Origin: CAZMRQ01 sp964568795
GTDB taxonomy: Bacteria > Pseudomonadota > Gammaproteobacteria > Comchoanobacterales > Comchoanobacteraceae
Reading direction: 5' to 3'
DNA: 64,000 nt
Assembly (NCBI GenBank): GCA_964568795.1
Contig: CAZMRQ010000004.1
Location: 1-64,000, forward strand
The notes under the pieces are model-generated. The model saw only the letters and a program-made list of their open reading frames with translations. It did not search any database and was not told where the DNA came from. How positions within the stretch are numbered: position 1 is the first letter of the stretch; each line of letters opens with the position of its first letter. Position numbers and translations under genes: made by a program. Positions 37,650-46,274 of this stretch are shown here, piece after piece.

Positions 37650-39314
37650 TTACAACAAATGATCCCACTCGTCCATCACCTTCCCTTTCCCTGCATAGAT
37701 CCTGCTACACAACATATCAGTCTCAGCTGCTTGATAATGTTGATAAAAATGTGCAAGAGGCTCGTACCTCTCATGCTTAGATATCATTTTCGCATACAGC
37801 GACATCATCATGGTATGAGCTAATAATTTCAAATAATCTGATGCTAAAAATGCGGCATACTCAACATCACCCATATGTTTGAGCAAATGTTTATTCACCC
37901 CTTCCAAAGCATCCAACTTTCTCAGTATATCATCACGAAGGTAGGCTGGTGATAAGTTTGCACATTCTTTTGCCCAATGTAAAAATTGCATCAATGATTT
38001 ACCTCCGTCTTTAGCAATTTTACGGCCAACCAGATCCAACGCTTGAATACCATTGGTCCCTTCATAGATAGTTGTTATTCTTGCATCACGAAAGATCTGC
38101 TCTATACCATACTCCTTAGTATACCCAGCCCCGCCTAAGATCTGCTGAGCCATTGCAATATTCGTAACAGCACTATCTGTGCAGAAACTTTTAATAATAG
38201 GCGTACAAAAAGCGACCCTATTGTCTTCATTTTCATCAATCCATTGACTGACTTGAGCTACAAACATCCTGCATCCTAGATTATTCGCACGAATGGATAA
38301 CAGCATTCTTCGTATATCTGGGTGCACCCATATTAAATCTGCTTCATGATCTTGGTTCCATTTATCCTTTATCAATGAGCGTGATTGGCGTCTTTGCTTT
38401 GTAAACTCTCTGGCAATCTGATACGCTAATTCTGAACTAGCCAACCCTTGCACCCCAACTGCAATACGTGCTGGATTCATCATTGCAAACATGGCCTTCA
38501 TTCCCTTATTCTTCTCACCGACAAGATACCCCTCTGCATTATCAAACTTCATCACACACGTCGGAGAGGCATGCTGCCCCATTTTATCTTCAAGACCTAT
38601 ACACCGCACACCATTTAGACTACCATCCTCAAGGTATTTTGGGACAACAAACATCGATATTCCTTTAATTCCAGCTGGTGAATCCACACATCTAGCTAAA
38701 ACTAAATGTATAATATTGTCACTAAGCCCATGTTCTCCAAAAGTAATCCAAATTTTCTGACCTGAAACCAAATAATGATTTTCTTTAGCTATGGCTTTTG
38801 TTCTGATAAGGCCCAAATCAGTCCCACAGTGTGGTTCTGTTAAACACATCGTTCCAGTCCACTGCCCTGTTGCCATTTTTGGTAAAAAACGTTCTTTTAT
38901 TTCCTGGCTACCTGCACTTTCTATAGCGCCAATAGCACCATGAGTCAGTAAAGGGCAGGTTGATAGTGCTAAATTCCCAGATGAAAGCATTTCAGTCACC
39001 ATATTACATACGACCATGGGCGCTTGTGCACCTCCGTATTGTTTTGAATGAGGCAGAAGAAATAGGCCCTGATCGCATAACATTCTATATGCCTCTACAT
39101 GTTTCTCTGGCAATGTCACTGTATAGCTGTCTTGGTGGTATATTAAACCCAACTCATCACCTACTTGATTGGTCATTGAAATCTCTTTTTCCGTGATTTC
39201 AGCAACTTGGCGTAATAAATCATGGGTTAAATCGCGATCAAAATTATGGCTTTTGTAAGACAGCATGTCTAAAATATCAGTATAATCTGCTAGCGGTGCT
39301 CGGTAGTTTTGCAT
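37650..39314 (-). CDS. Acyl-CoA dehydrogenase, long (FadE-like/ACAD with C-terminal extension) type
   Basis: About 554 residues from ATG 39314, which has AAGGAG eight bases upstream; the frame is open to 39365 but the family N-terminus (YRAPLADYTDILD) follows this ATG. FAD-binding and substrate strings are MCLTEPHCGTDLG, WITFGEH, QILGGAGYTKEYGIEQIFRDARI and TTIYEGTNGIQALDLVGR, the last containing the catalytic glutamate of the family. The length and the N- and C-terminal extensions match the roughly 590-residue acyl-CoA dehydrogenases of fatty-acid beta-oxidation. It suggests use of host fatty acids. Confidence 0.93.
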   Translation of the reverse strand: MQNYRAPLADYTDILDMLSYKSHNFDRDLTHDLLRQVAEITEKEISMTNQVGDELGLIYHQDSYTVTLPEKHVEAYRMLCDQGLFLLPHSKQYGGAQAPMVVCNMVTEMLSSGNLALSTCPLLTHGAIGAIESAGSQEIKERFLPKMATGQWTGTMCLTEPHCGTDLGLIRTKAIAKENHYLVSGQKIWITFGEHGLSDNIIHLVLARCVDSPAGIKGISMFVVPKYLEDGSLNGVRCIGLEDKMGQHASPTCVMKFDNAEGYLVGEKNKGMKAMFAMMNPARIAVGVQGLASSELAYQIAREFTKQRRQSRSLIKDKWNQDHEADLIWVHPDIRRMLLSIRANNLGCRMFVAQVSQWIDENEDNRVAFCTPIIKSFCTDSAVTNIAMAQQILGGAGYTKEYGIEQIFRDARITTIYEGTNGIQALDLVGRKIAKDGGKSLMQFLHWAKECANLSPAYLRDDILRKLDALEGVNKHLLKHMGDVEYAAFLASDYLKLLAHTMMMSLYAKMISKHERYEPLAHFYQHYQAAETDMLCSRIYAGKGKVMDEWDHLL

Positions 39315-39553
39315 GATGGCAGCTCCTTGTTTCATGAGAAGTATCGGCCATAAAAAAGAAGGCAAACTGAAAAACTGAATATAGGTGTAATAATCATGGA
39401 CTTAAAAAGACCCATGTCTTTTATGTTGCATAAAAAAACACTATTGCCATTAAAAATATTTTTTATTTACGAAAGAAGAGCGTTAGCGGTACAAACACTT
39501 GCATTCACAATCAAAATCTCTACAATAACATATAGTTCATCTAAGGACTCGAA

Positions 39554-40771
39554 ATGATCAAACGTGTTCATCTAGGGCTTATTTCACTGGTTCTGCTTAA
39601 TCTTTTTCCCGCAAGCTTCCTCTTTTCATGTACCCCCCTGTGGGCTCTTGATAGCGGTCTTTCTCTTGCTAAAGTTGGACTCATCTCACTTACCTTCGCA
39701 CCCAATAGCTTTAAATTTCTATGGGCCCCTATCAGTGATATACTTAAAGGACGATTTAAGTTTGATTATTTGACTATCACTCTTACATCAAGCTTCCTTA
39801 TTCTTATATGTATGATTTATTTATCAATGATTGATCCACGAAAAAACTATGAAATCTTTATTGGTTTGCTTTTCTTTATGAATTTCCTCAAATCATTCAT
39901 ATGGGATACAATAGACGGCTATCGTAGCCAACTTTTTTCTGATCAAGAACAAAAACTTGCCACTTCCATTTTCATGTCTACATACCGTGGCGGCATCATG
40001 GCAATTACAGGACTATCAATTTTAATTGCCAAATGGATTGACTGGCATGTTGTTCTACAAACAGAAGTTGTCCTTATGACTGTTTTATTAATCAGCACAG
40101 CAAAGCTTCTTCCTCGTTCGCCTGCATTCTTCAAACAAAAACCTTTTTCAGTCCTTTCTGCATTTAGTGGGATGACCAAAAGTATACCTCTCACTTTAGG
40201 AATCATCATGATACTCACGTATCGATTCGGTGATATTTGGATTTTCTCTTATTTGCCAGTATTTCTTAAAGAGTCAGCACATATGAGTACAACAGACGCT
40301 GGTTTACTCGTTCAAATCATGATGCCATGCAGCATCGTGGGAATCTGGCTGGCTAAAAAAATATCGAACACAATAAACAACTACAGATTGATGTATATGA
40401 CTGCTGTAGCTCACTTTGCTGTACTTCTACTTCTTGGCTCTACTGTTCAGTTCCAGCATTATTACTGGCTTATAGCCACTGTCTTTATTGAAGAAATCAT
40501 CTCCGGATTCTTCTTTTATACCGCCTCGATATGGATGATAAGATGCAGAAACCCGGAGTACCCAGCCTACTCAATAGCCACTTTCTCAAGCCTCATTAAT
40601 ATACCTACAATTTTTGTTGGCCCAGCAACAACTTACCTTGTTAATCAACAGGGCTGGTTTGGTTTCTTTGAAATCCCGATGATCACCACTCTGGCAAGCA
40701 TCATGATTTTACAATGGTATCTGAAATATGCACGTCAGACAGCTAAAACTATCCCTGCATATTCCCAATAA
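39554..40771 (+). CDS. AmpG-like MFS permease
   Basis: 405 residues with about 12 membrane spans. The pattern PLWALDSGLSLAKVGLISL, then FAPNSFKFLWAPISD, is characteristic of the AmpG/PAT branch, whose members import muropeptides (GlcNAc-anhydroMurNAc peptides) for cell-wall recycling or acetyl-CoA-like solutes. ATG 39554 has AAGGA upstream. It precedes fumC by 23 bases and is probably co-transcribed. Without AmpD or NagZ nearby, muropeptide import is a family-based guess. The 188-base gap upstream contains only a 7-bp hairpin at 39405-39422. Confidence 0.82.
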   Translation: MIKRVHLGLISLVLLNLFPASFLFSCTPLWALDSGLSLAKVGLISLTFAPNSFKFLWAPISDILKGRFKFDYLTITLTSSFLILICMIYLSMIDPRKNYEIFIGLLFFMNFLKSFIWDTIDGYRSQLFSDQEQKLATSIFMSTYRGGIMAITGLSILIAKWIDWHVVLQTEVVLMTVLLISTAKLLPRSPAFFKQKPFSVLSAFSGMTKSIPLTLGIIMILTYRFGDIWIFSYLPVFLKESAHMSTTDAGLLVQIMMPCSIVGIWLAKKISNTINNYRLMYMTAVAHFAVLLLLGSTVQFQHYYWLIATVFIEEIISGFFFYTASIWMIRCRNPEYPAYSIATFSSLINIPTIFVGPATTYLVNQQGWFGFFEIPMITTLASIMILQWYLKYARQTAKTIPAYSQ

Positions 40772-40794
40772 CACCACAGCATATAAGGATAATT

Positions 40795-42189
40795 ATGACC
40801 CAGAAAAAATACGACTACGCGATCAAAGGCTCCATGAAACGTCCTAATGATTGTCCATGGGGGCCACAAACTGAGAAGGCTTTAAAGCATTTCCCAATCA
40901 ATAATGACCAACCACCTCAAACACTTATTCAATTCTATATCCTGCTTAAAAGATCCTGCGCCCTTGCCAATCAGGAGCTTGGCGCTATCAGCAACAAAAA
41001 AGCCAGCCTCATTGTTCAAACATGCGATAGGCTTCTTGCACAAGCAAAGCCAGAGTTTTTTCCTCTTCCTATATGGATTAGTGGCAGCGGAACTCCAAGC
41101 AATATGAATATCAATGAAGTTATCTCGTCTCTAGCAACAGCACTGGGTAATGAGAAAAATCTTTTCATCCACCCTAATGACGATGTCAATGCTTCACAAT
41201 CCACCAATGACTCATACCCAACTGCTATCCATATTACGCTTGCCTACTTAGTGGTTCACAGATTGATGCCCGAATTAATTAAAATGAGAGATCAATTAGC
41301 CAAACTCGAAGAGAAGTATGCTCATGTAATTAAAATCGGCCGAACTCACCTTCAAGATGCTGTGCCAATGACTGTAGGACAACTATTTGGGACATATCAA
41401 GATGTTATTAGTCAATCTGTTCAACGCATCCACCAATCTCTAGATGGATTATTTGAGCTATCAATAGGTGGGACTGCTATAGGAACTGGCCTGAGTGCAC
41501 CAAAAGGATTTGATCAAGCTGTCTGTGAGAGTTTATCTGAAGAGCTAAAACTTCCTTTTAATGCAGCATCAAATAAATTCATGGGAATCAGTATGCACAG
41601 TGCACTAAATGATCTTGGCTTTGCTCTAAGTGACTTTTCTGCCAGTTATAATAAAATAGCAAATGATCTCAAACTTCTGAGCTCAGGACCTCGCTGCGGC
41701 CTTGGTGAGTTCACATTACCAATCAACGAACCAGGCTCATCCATTATGCCTGGAAAAATTAACCCCACACAATGTGAGTCTGCTTCAATGGTTGCATTTC
41801 AAGTTATGAGCAACCAAAGCCTTATCCAAATGTGTTGTACATCTGGCCAATTAGAGCTCAATACTTATAAACCGTTGATAGGTTCTACTCTTGTCAAATC
41901 TGTTATGCTCCTAAGTGACTCACTTGAAAAATTCACTGAGTATTGCCTGAATGGCCTCACTGTCAATGAGGAACACATCACTGAACAACTAAAAAGATCG
42001 TTGATGCTCATAACTGGCCTAAAAAATGTGATAGGCTATGATAAATGTGCTGAGATAGCAATGCAAGCCTATCAATCTAAAAAAACAATTCGTGAAATAG
42101 CGCTTGAACTAGGCTACTGCGATGGGGAGACATTCGACACACATACCAACCCAGCGAATATGATTGGGGAATATCATGATGAGTTCTAA
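40795..42189 (+). CDS. fumC: Fumarate hydratase class II
   Basis: 464 residues, normal for FumC. Seen: GSGTPSNMNINEVI, HPNDDVNASQSTNDSYPTA, GRTHLQDAVPMTVGQ, IGGTAIGTGL and the superfamily signature GSSIMPGKINPTQCE. It hydrates fumarate to malate in the TCA cycle and is the oxygen-stable, iron-free isoenzyme. AAGGA precedes the ATG. Some positions (SAPKGF for THPEY) deviate from E. coli FumC toward the aspartase-like consensus, but the C-terminal IGYDKCAEIA and LGY favour fumarase. It overlaps the convergent DUF2797 gene by four bases. Confidence 0.93.
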   Translation: MTQKKYDYAIKGSMKRPNDCPWGPQTEKALKHFPINNDQPPQTLIQFYILLKRSCALANQELGAISNKKASLIVQTCDRLLAQAKPEFFPLPIWISGSGTPSNMNINEVISSLATALGNEKNLFIHPNDDVNASQSTNDSYPTAIHITLAYLVVHRLMPELIKMRDQLAKLEEKYAHVIKIGRTHLQDAVPMTVGQLFGTYQDVISQSVQRIHQSLDGLFELSIGGTAIGTGLSAPKGFDQAVCESLSEELKLPFNAASNKFMGISMHSALNDLGFALSDFSASYNKIANDLKLLSSGPRCGLGEFTLPINEPGSSIMPGKINPTQCESASMVAFQVMSNQSLIQMCCTSGQLELNTYKPLIGSTLVKSVMLLSDSLEKFTEYCLNGLTVNEEHITEQLKRSLMLITGLKNVIGYDKCAEIAMQAYQSKKTIREIALELGYCDGETFDTHTNPANMIGEYHDEF

Positions 42190-42986
42190 CCAACCTTCAT
42201 AGTGATTTGGCGTCCAACTAACTGACGTATATTAATAACACCCTGGGGCATAATCATATAATGCCCTTTAAAGCCAAGAATCTCCCCTTCAATAATCTCG
42301 TTAGCTGTAATTTTTAATGCTACAGCCTTGGCAATCATAGGCTGATAACTGATAGTCTGCCAAGGCCTATCAATAATTTCTATTCCATCGAGTGCCCCTG
42401 CATACACGGCTATTGCTTGGTCTCTTAATTGCAAAACATGGCTTTTTTGATTTTCCCACACACTCTCATCCACCGATGGGGTTGCTAACATCTGCCGCCA
42501 GTTTGTTTTATCAGCCATGGTTTTAGCCATATGTGATTCAATGAGACCTGCCTGTAAACGGTTTTTTGTCTCGAGTATAACTGTTGCACCGACAGCGCCC
42601 TGTTCCTGCCACCTTGATCTGACTCTTTTTTTGCGTGTGACCCCCACCTTAAGTGACGACGTCCATGCCACATAAACAACATGTGGCTGCATACAATGAC
42701 TTAGCCCCCAATCTTCTTCACGGCAAGTTCCCAGGTGAAAATGACATAACTCTGGACGTAATATACATAAATCACATCGAGCAAGTTTTCGTACACATGG
42801 AAAACAGTACCCATTTTGGAATAATTTTTTAACTGGGCGAGAGCAGTAACAACACGATAACTCACCGTTGTGATGAATGCTGAGTTGTTTTCCTCTAAAC
42901 TGACTCAAATCTAAAATTCTCTCACCATAATAGAGCTCATATACACCGGGATGAGATATAGAGAAACCCGTAACTATATCACTCAT
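42186..42986 (-). CDS. DUF2797 zinc-ribbon-like protein
   Basis: 266 residues. It has Cys pairs CCYCSRPVKK, GYCFPCVRKLARCDLC and CHFHLGTC that look like metal sites, followed by the family core VVYVAWTSSLKVGVTR and RWQEQGA. DUF2797 members are uncharacterised; the GIY-YIG-like VYVAWTSSLKVGVTR suggests a nuclease-like fold, but this is not demonstrated. Its start overlaps the chagasin-like gene by eight bases, within a pssA-chagasin-DUF2797 run. Confidence 0.87.
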   Translation of the reverse strand: MSDIVTGFSISHPGVYELYYGERILDLSQFRGKQLSIHHNGELSCCYCSRPVKKLFQNGYCFPCVRKLARCDLCILRPELCHFHLGTCREEDWGLSHCMQPHVVYVAWTSSLKVGVTRKKRVRSRWQEQGAVGATVILETKNRLQAGLIESHMAKTMADKTNWRQMLATPSVDESVWENQKSHVLQLRDQAIAVYAGALDGIEIIDRPWQTISYQPMIAKAVALKITANEIIEGEILGFKGHYMIMPQGVINIRQLVGRQITMKVG

Positions 42987-43314
42987 GGGCTATCACCCAG
43001 ACTTGCTTTTCACGAGAAACACGCCTGTCTGGTGAAAGCAGGACTAACTTCACTTGAGTGGCAACTGGCACATGCGTATATGCTTTGGCTCTAAATACAA
43101 ATTTCCTTATTCCAGGTGCACCTATCCTATTTGATTGTGGTGGCATAAACTCTGAGTAAATCGGTTCCAGTATATTAGGACTCCAATCAGATAAAAACCA
43201 GAGATGCCCAGTTGAAGGATTTTCTTCGACTTGCAGCTCAACTTGCTCTTTCTTCTGATCTATAACAACAGTCTGTGCATGTAAGTTAAGACACAGTATA
43301 AGGATAACTAGCAT
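42979..43314 (-). CDS. Chagasin-family (I42) cysteine-protease inhibitor, exported
   Basis: 111 residues with a short hydrophobic signal sequence (MLVILILCLNLHAQT). The core has the chagasin loop L2 motif NPSTGHLW (NPTTGY/F in the family) and the L4 region IGAPGIRKFVFRAKA. The third RPW-type loop is not well conserved. Family members are tight inhibitors of papain-like peptidases such as cathepsins. In a host-associated bacterium this could protect against lysosomal proteases, though housekeeping roles exist in free-living species. It overlaps pssA by seven bases and the DUF2797 gene by eight. Confidence 0.83.
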   Translation of the reverse strand: MLVILILCLNLHAQTVVIDQKKEQVELQVEENPSTGHLWFLSDWSPNILEPIYSEFMPPQSNRIGAPGIRKFVFRAKAYTHVPVATQVKLVLLSPDRRVSREKQVWVIAHE

Positions 43315-44087
43315 GGTGATCTCCGGCGTTGACAGTAATGTTGCAGCAGACTATACAAAAAATAGGTTAGTGATGAAGTAAACAAGACCAAAAAGGGTTT
43401 TAAGGCCAATGCTGATAAACAAAGCAACATGAAAAATACACACATGTATTGCTGCTTACGTGGCAAAGTTGTTTTCTTTAAACTAGGAAAAGGGATACGA
43501 GAAACCATGGCACATGAGCTAATCAGCATTAAAAACACAATCACAGACTCATGACCGTATGTAGAAAAAAAGTGTGGGCTTTCATACTGGCAACCAACAT
43601 AGCCCACCAGCATCGCTGCTGCAGATGGACAAGGCATCCCAAAAAAAGAGGCGGACTCTTCTGCTTTCGCGTTAAATTTAGCAAGACGAATAGCCACTGC
43701 ACCTATCCAGATAAAGGCAAGCACTGGCCAGAAATCTTTCAATCCTCGCAAATGCCACTCAAGAGCGATAAAGGCTGGCGCACAACCAAATGCAACTAAG
43801 TCAGCTAATGAATCAAACTGTGCTCCAAAAGCACTTATAGTATTCGTTAATCGCGCAACTCGCCCATCCATAAAGTCAAAAAACATTGCCATTAAAACAG
43901 CAAAACAAGCCTGATGAAAAGCCCCTTCAATTGCTTTCATCATTGCAAAGCAACCAAGAAATAATGTCATACATGTGAGTAAGTTGGGAAGGAAAAGGAG
44001 ATTTAGTTTAATAGGATTCTGTTTCATATCCCTTCTTCTAAATTTAATGATTTTCATTGCAGACTCAATCTTATAGCTCATTAACAC
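43308..44087 (-). CDS. pssA: CDP-diacylglycerol-serine O-phosphatidyltransferase
   Basis: 259 residues as drawn (GTG 44087); ATG 44027 (MKQNPIKLNLLFLPN) gives a more typical N-terminus. The CDP-alcohol phosphotransferase motif D-G-x2-A-R-x8-G-x3-D-x3-D is present in DFMDGRVARLTN and FGAQFDSLADLV, with about eight membrane spans. It makes phosphatidylserine, the precursor of phosphatidylethanolamine. The membrane-bound type (as in Bacillus and Legionella), not the E. coli PLD-type enzyme. First gene of the short run with the inhibitor and DUF2797 genes. Confidence 0.9.
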   Translation of the reverse strand: MLMSYKIESAMKIIKFRRRDMKQNPIKLNLLFLPNLLTCMTLFLGCFAMMKAIEGAFHQACFAVLMAMFFDFMDGRVARLTNTISAFGAQFDSLADLVAFGCAPAFIALEWHLRGLKDFWPVLAFIWIGAVAIRLAKFNAKAEESASFFGMPCPSAAAMLVGYVGCQYESPHFFSTYGHESVIVFLMLISSCAMVSRIPFPSLKKTTLPRKQQYMCVFFMLLCLSALALKPFLVLFTSSLTYFLYSLLQHYCQRRRSPC

Positions 44088-44144
44088 TATTGCATAGTTT
44101 AATGAAATTTGCTAGCTTCATAGAATTGCAGTGAAACTTAAGAG

Positions 44145-44789
44145 ATGAACAGAAACCCACAGACATTTTCGGCAGTAGCTTTTATCATACAAGCCTTCTT
44201 CCTTTTTCTCGAACGACTTAGAGCTACTTTCTTTTTGAAGAAAATCCCTCAAAAGACAGTGACAGTTTTTGGCTCTGCCCAAGTCAATTGTCCTCAAGAA
44301 ATCTACCAACAAGCATATGATATTGGTCGTATTGCTGCAGAAAACAACTGGGCAGTGCTCACTGGCGGCGGGCCTGGCGTCATGGCTTCAGCCAACAAAG
44401 GCTGTTACAACAATGGCGGCCAATCGTTTGGTTGCACTATCGTTATACCATCTGAGCAGACTTCTAACGACCACATTCACAAGTCATTCAAAGCACATTC
44501 CTTTTGTACCCGTAAGGATCTTTTAATACGTCAAACAAAACTATTCGTAGTTCTACCTGGTGGCTTTGGCACACTTGATGAGGTCTTTGAAGTACTTAAT
44601 TTAATGAGAACAAAGAAAATTCCTGCAAAAAAAGTAGTCTTATTCGGTAAAAAGTTTTGGCAACCACTACTCCAGTTCCTGTCTCAAACAGTTCTCTCTT
44701 ATAAGATGTACCATCCAAAGGACCTTGATCTCGTCGTCTCAATTGATACTCTTGAAGAGTTCCAGGAATTACTCCAAAATCATGAATAA
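44145..44789 (+). CDS. LOG-family (TIGR00730) nucleotide phosphoribohydrolase
   Basis: 214 residues. It has the Rossmann-type TVFGSAQV, TGGGPGVMASANKG and the signature PGGFGTLDEVFEVL of the family once called lysine decarboxylases. Members cleave nucleoside 5'-monophosphates to free base and ribose-5-phosphate. A hydrophobic N-terminus (FIIQAFFLFL) may be a membrane anchor or an over-extended start. Its last eight bases overlap the PgsA-like gene. Confidence 0.87.
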   Translation: MNRNPQTFSAVAFIIQAFFLFLERLRATFFLKKIPQKTVTVFGSAQVNCPQEIYQQAYDIGRIAAENNWAVLTGGGPGVMASANKGCYNNGGQSFGCTIVIPSEQTSNDHIHKSFKAHSFCTRKDLLIRQTKLFVVLPGGFGTLDEVFEVLNLMRTKKIPAKKVVLFGKKFWQPLLQFLSQTVLSYKMYHPKDLDLVVSIDTLEEFQELLQNHE

Positions 44790-45315
44790 ATATAATCTCT
44801 TAGCCAACTGCATTAGCATAAGCCGAATTGTTTTAATGCTCCCCTTTGTCATACTTTTCTATCAACAGCAATATCTTTCTGCAATGACGTGTGCATTAAT
44901 TGCTGTAGCTACAGACTATTTTGATGGCCTGATTTCACGCCTTTCCCCGCACAAAAGTCAATTTGGCTCATGGATAGACCCTCTTGCTGATGCTTGCGTG
45001 ATGCTGACAGTTCTTGTGCTATTTACTTATGAAAATAAAATTCCACTGTGGTTTTTTATCTGGGTTATTCTTCGTTACATTGCCTTTATTGTCATTGCTC
45101 TTGTCCAAAAATCTCGTGGAACTATGATACAGTCATCCATTTGGAATAAAGTGTCTGTTGGCTTTTTTGCGGGTTACTTTTTTTCCTTGCTCCTTTCCTA
45201 CACAGATAATCTTTTCACTTATTTAAATTCACCACTCCTTGGTATCACTTGCATCCTGCAAATTGTCAGCGTCTATGTGGCTGGAAAAAACATAATCACC
45301 AAAAAACATACGTGA
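44782..45315 (+). CDS. CDP-alcohol phosphatidyltransferase (PgsA-like)
   Basis: 177 residues from ATG 44782 (MNKYNLLANCISISR), the family-like start; the frame is open from 44725. The catalytic motif is DYFDGLISRLSPHKSQFGSWIDPLAD, given here as DYFDGLISR followed by FGSWIDPLAD: D-G-x2-S-R with Ser replacing the usual Ala. About five spans follow. It probably makes phosphatidylglycerol phosphate from CDP-diacylglycerol and glycerol-3-phosphate; other head groups cannot be excluded. It is coupled to the LOG-family gene and convergent with the antiporter. Confidence 0.8.
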   Translation: MNKYNLLANCISISRIVLMLPFVILFYQQQYLSAMTCALIAVATDYFDGLISRLSPHKSQFGSWIDPLADACVMLTVLVLFTYENKIPLWFFIWVILRYIAFIVIALVQKSRGTMIQSSIWNKVSVGFFAGYFFSLLLSYTDNLFTYLNSPLLGITCILQIVSVYVAGKNIITKKHT

Positions 45316-45329
45316 GCTATCAAACACTA

Positions 45330-46274
45330 TTAAAACAATACAGTCTGTAACAAATAAAATGCAACCCCCATAGTCACCAAGAATATACCTTCGATTCGAT
45401 TGATACGCAGGACACGGTCAAACTGCGCGGTAAAAAGCCAAAAAGCGCCTGTTAGAATGACCAAGAAGATGAATTCACGCCACAAACTAGTACTCGAGAA
45501 TGTCTGATTGTAAGTGAGTACGGCTAATGGCAGTGCAAACAACAACAAAAATAAGTTAGATCCTAATGCTGTACCTACAGCCAGTTCATCTTCGTTATGA
45601 TATGCCGCATATATAGCTGCTACTATTTCAGGAAGGCTCGTTCCGATAGCTACAGCTGTCATCCCTACAAATGTTGGTGCTAGCTTAAAATGGTTGGCAA
45701 CAAATATGGCGCCATACACAACCCATGTTGAACCGACCTGTAAAACAACAATACCCAGTACAAATAAAGTAAGAGTCGTTATCATTGAAAATCGCTTAGG
45801 TGGATGCATCTGTATTTGTGATACCTCTGTTTTAAGATTAGAATGCATCCACACAAGCCATGCAATAAGGCAAGCAAGCAATATCAACCCGTCAGCCTTC
45901 GATACAGTGCCATCAGCAAGCAAAAGAAATGTTAAACTTAAAACAAAAAAAGAAATCGGCAGGTCCTTCTTGACCACCTCTGTCTTCACTACAATAGGTT
46001 TTATAATAGCTGCAAGCCCTATTGCAAAGCTCAGATTAGCCACATAAGAACCAATTATATTACCAATGGCAAGATTAATCTGACCCTCACGGACAGATTC
46101 AATCACAACACATAATTCAGGAAGGGACGTAGCAAAACTCAGTACAATCATTGCTAACCAAACCTTGGGCAATCGGAGTTTATAAGCGATGGATGATGCT
46201 GATTTAATAAACCAGTTAGCACCAAGCATTAGCAAAACGAACCCAACAAAGAACTGACAAAAAGATAAGACCAT
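45330..46274 (-). CDS. Ca2+/Na+ antiporter, YrbG/CaCA family
   Basis: 314 residues with about ten membrane spans and the two inverted alpha-repeats of the family: ATSLPELCVVIES with LAIGNIIGSYVANLS, and IGTSLPEIVAAIYAAY with LAVGTALGSNLFLLL. It exchanges cations (Ca2+ for Na+ or H+) across the inner membrane. It starts on the last base of the clpB stop (TAATG), so it is co-translated with clpB. Confidence 0.92.
   Translation of the reverse strand: MVLSFCQFFVGFVLLMLGANWFIKSASSIAYKLRLPKVWLAMIVLSFATSLPELCVVIESVREGQINLAIGNIIGSYVANLSFAIGLAAIIKPIVVKTEVVKKDLPISFFVLSLTFLLLADGTVSKADGLILLACLIAWLVWMHSNLKTEVSQIQMHPPKRFSMITTLTLFVLGIVVLQVGSTWVVYGAIFVANHFKLAPTFVGMTAVAIGTSLPEIVAAIYAAYHNEDELAVGTALGSNLFLLLFALPLAVLTYNQTFSSTSLWREFIFLVILTGAFWLFTAQFDRVLRINRIEGIFLVTMGVAFYLLQTVLF

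Noticed and set aside
39405..39422. AAAAGAC/GTCTTTT hairpin in the divergent gap before the AmpG-like gene
   Set aside because: Looks like a bidirectional terminator but lies between divergent genes where none is expected; a stem of A-T pairs can arise by chance.
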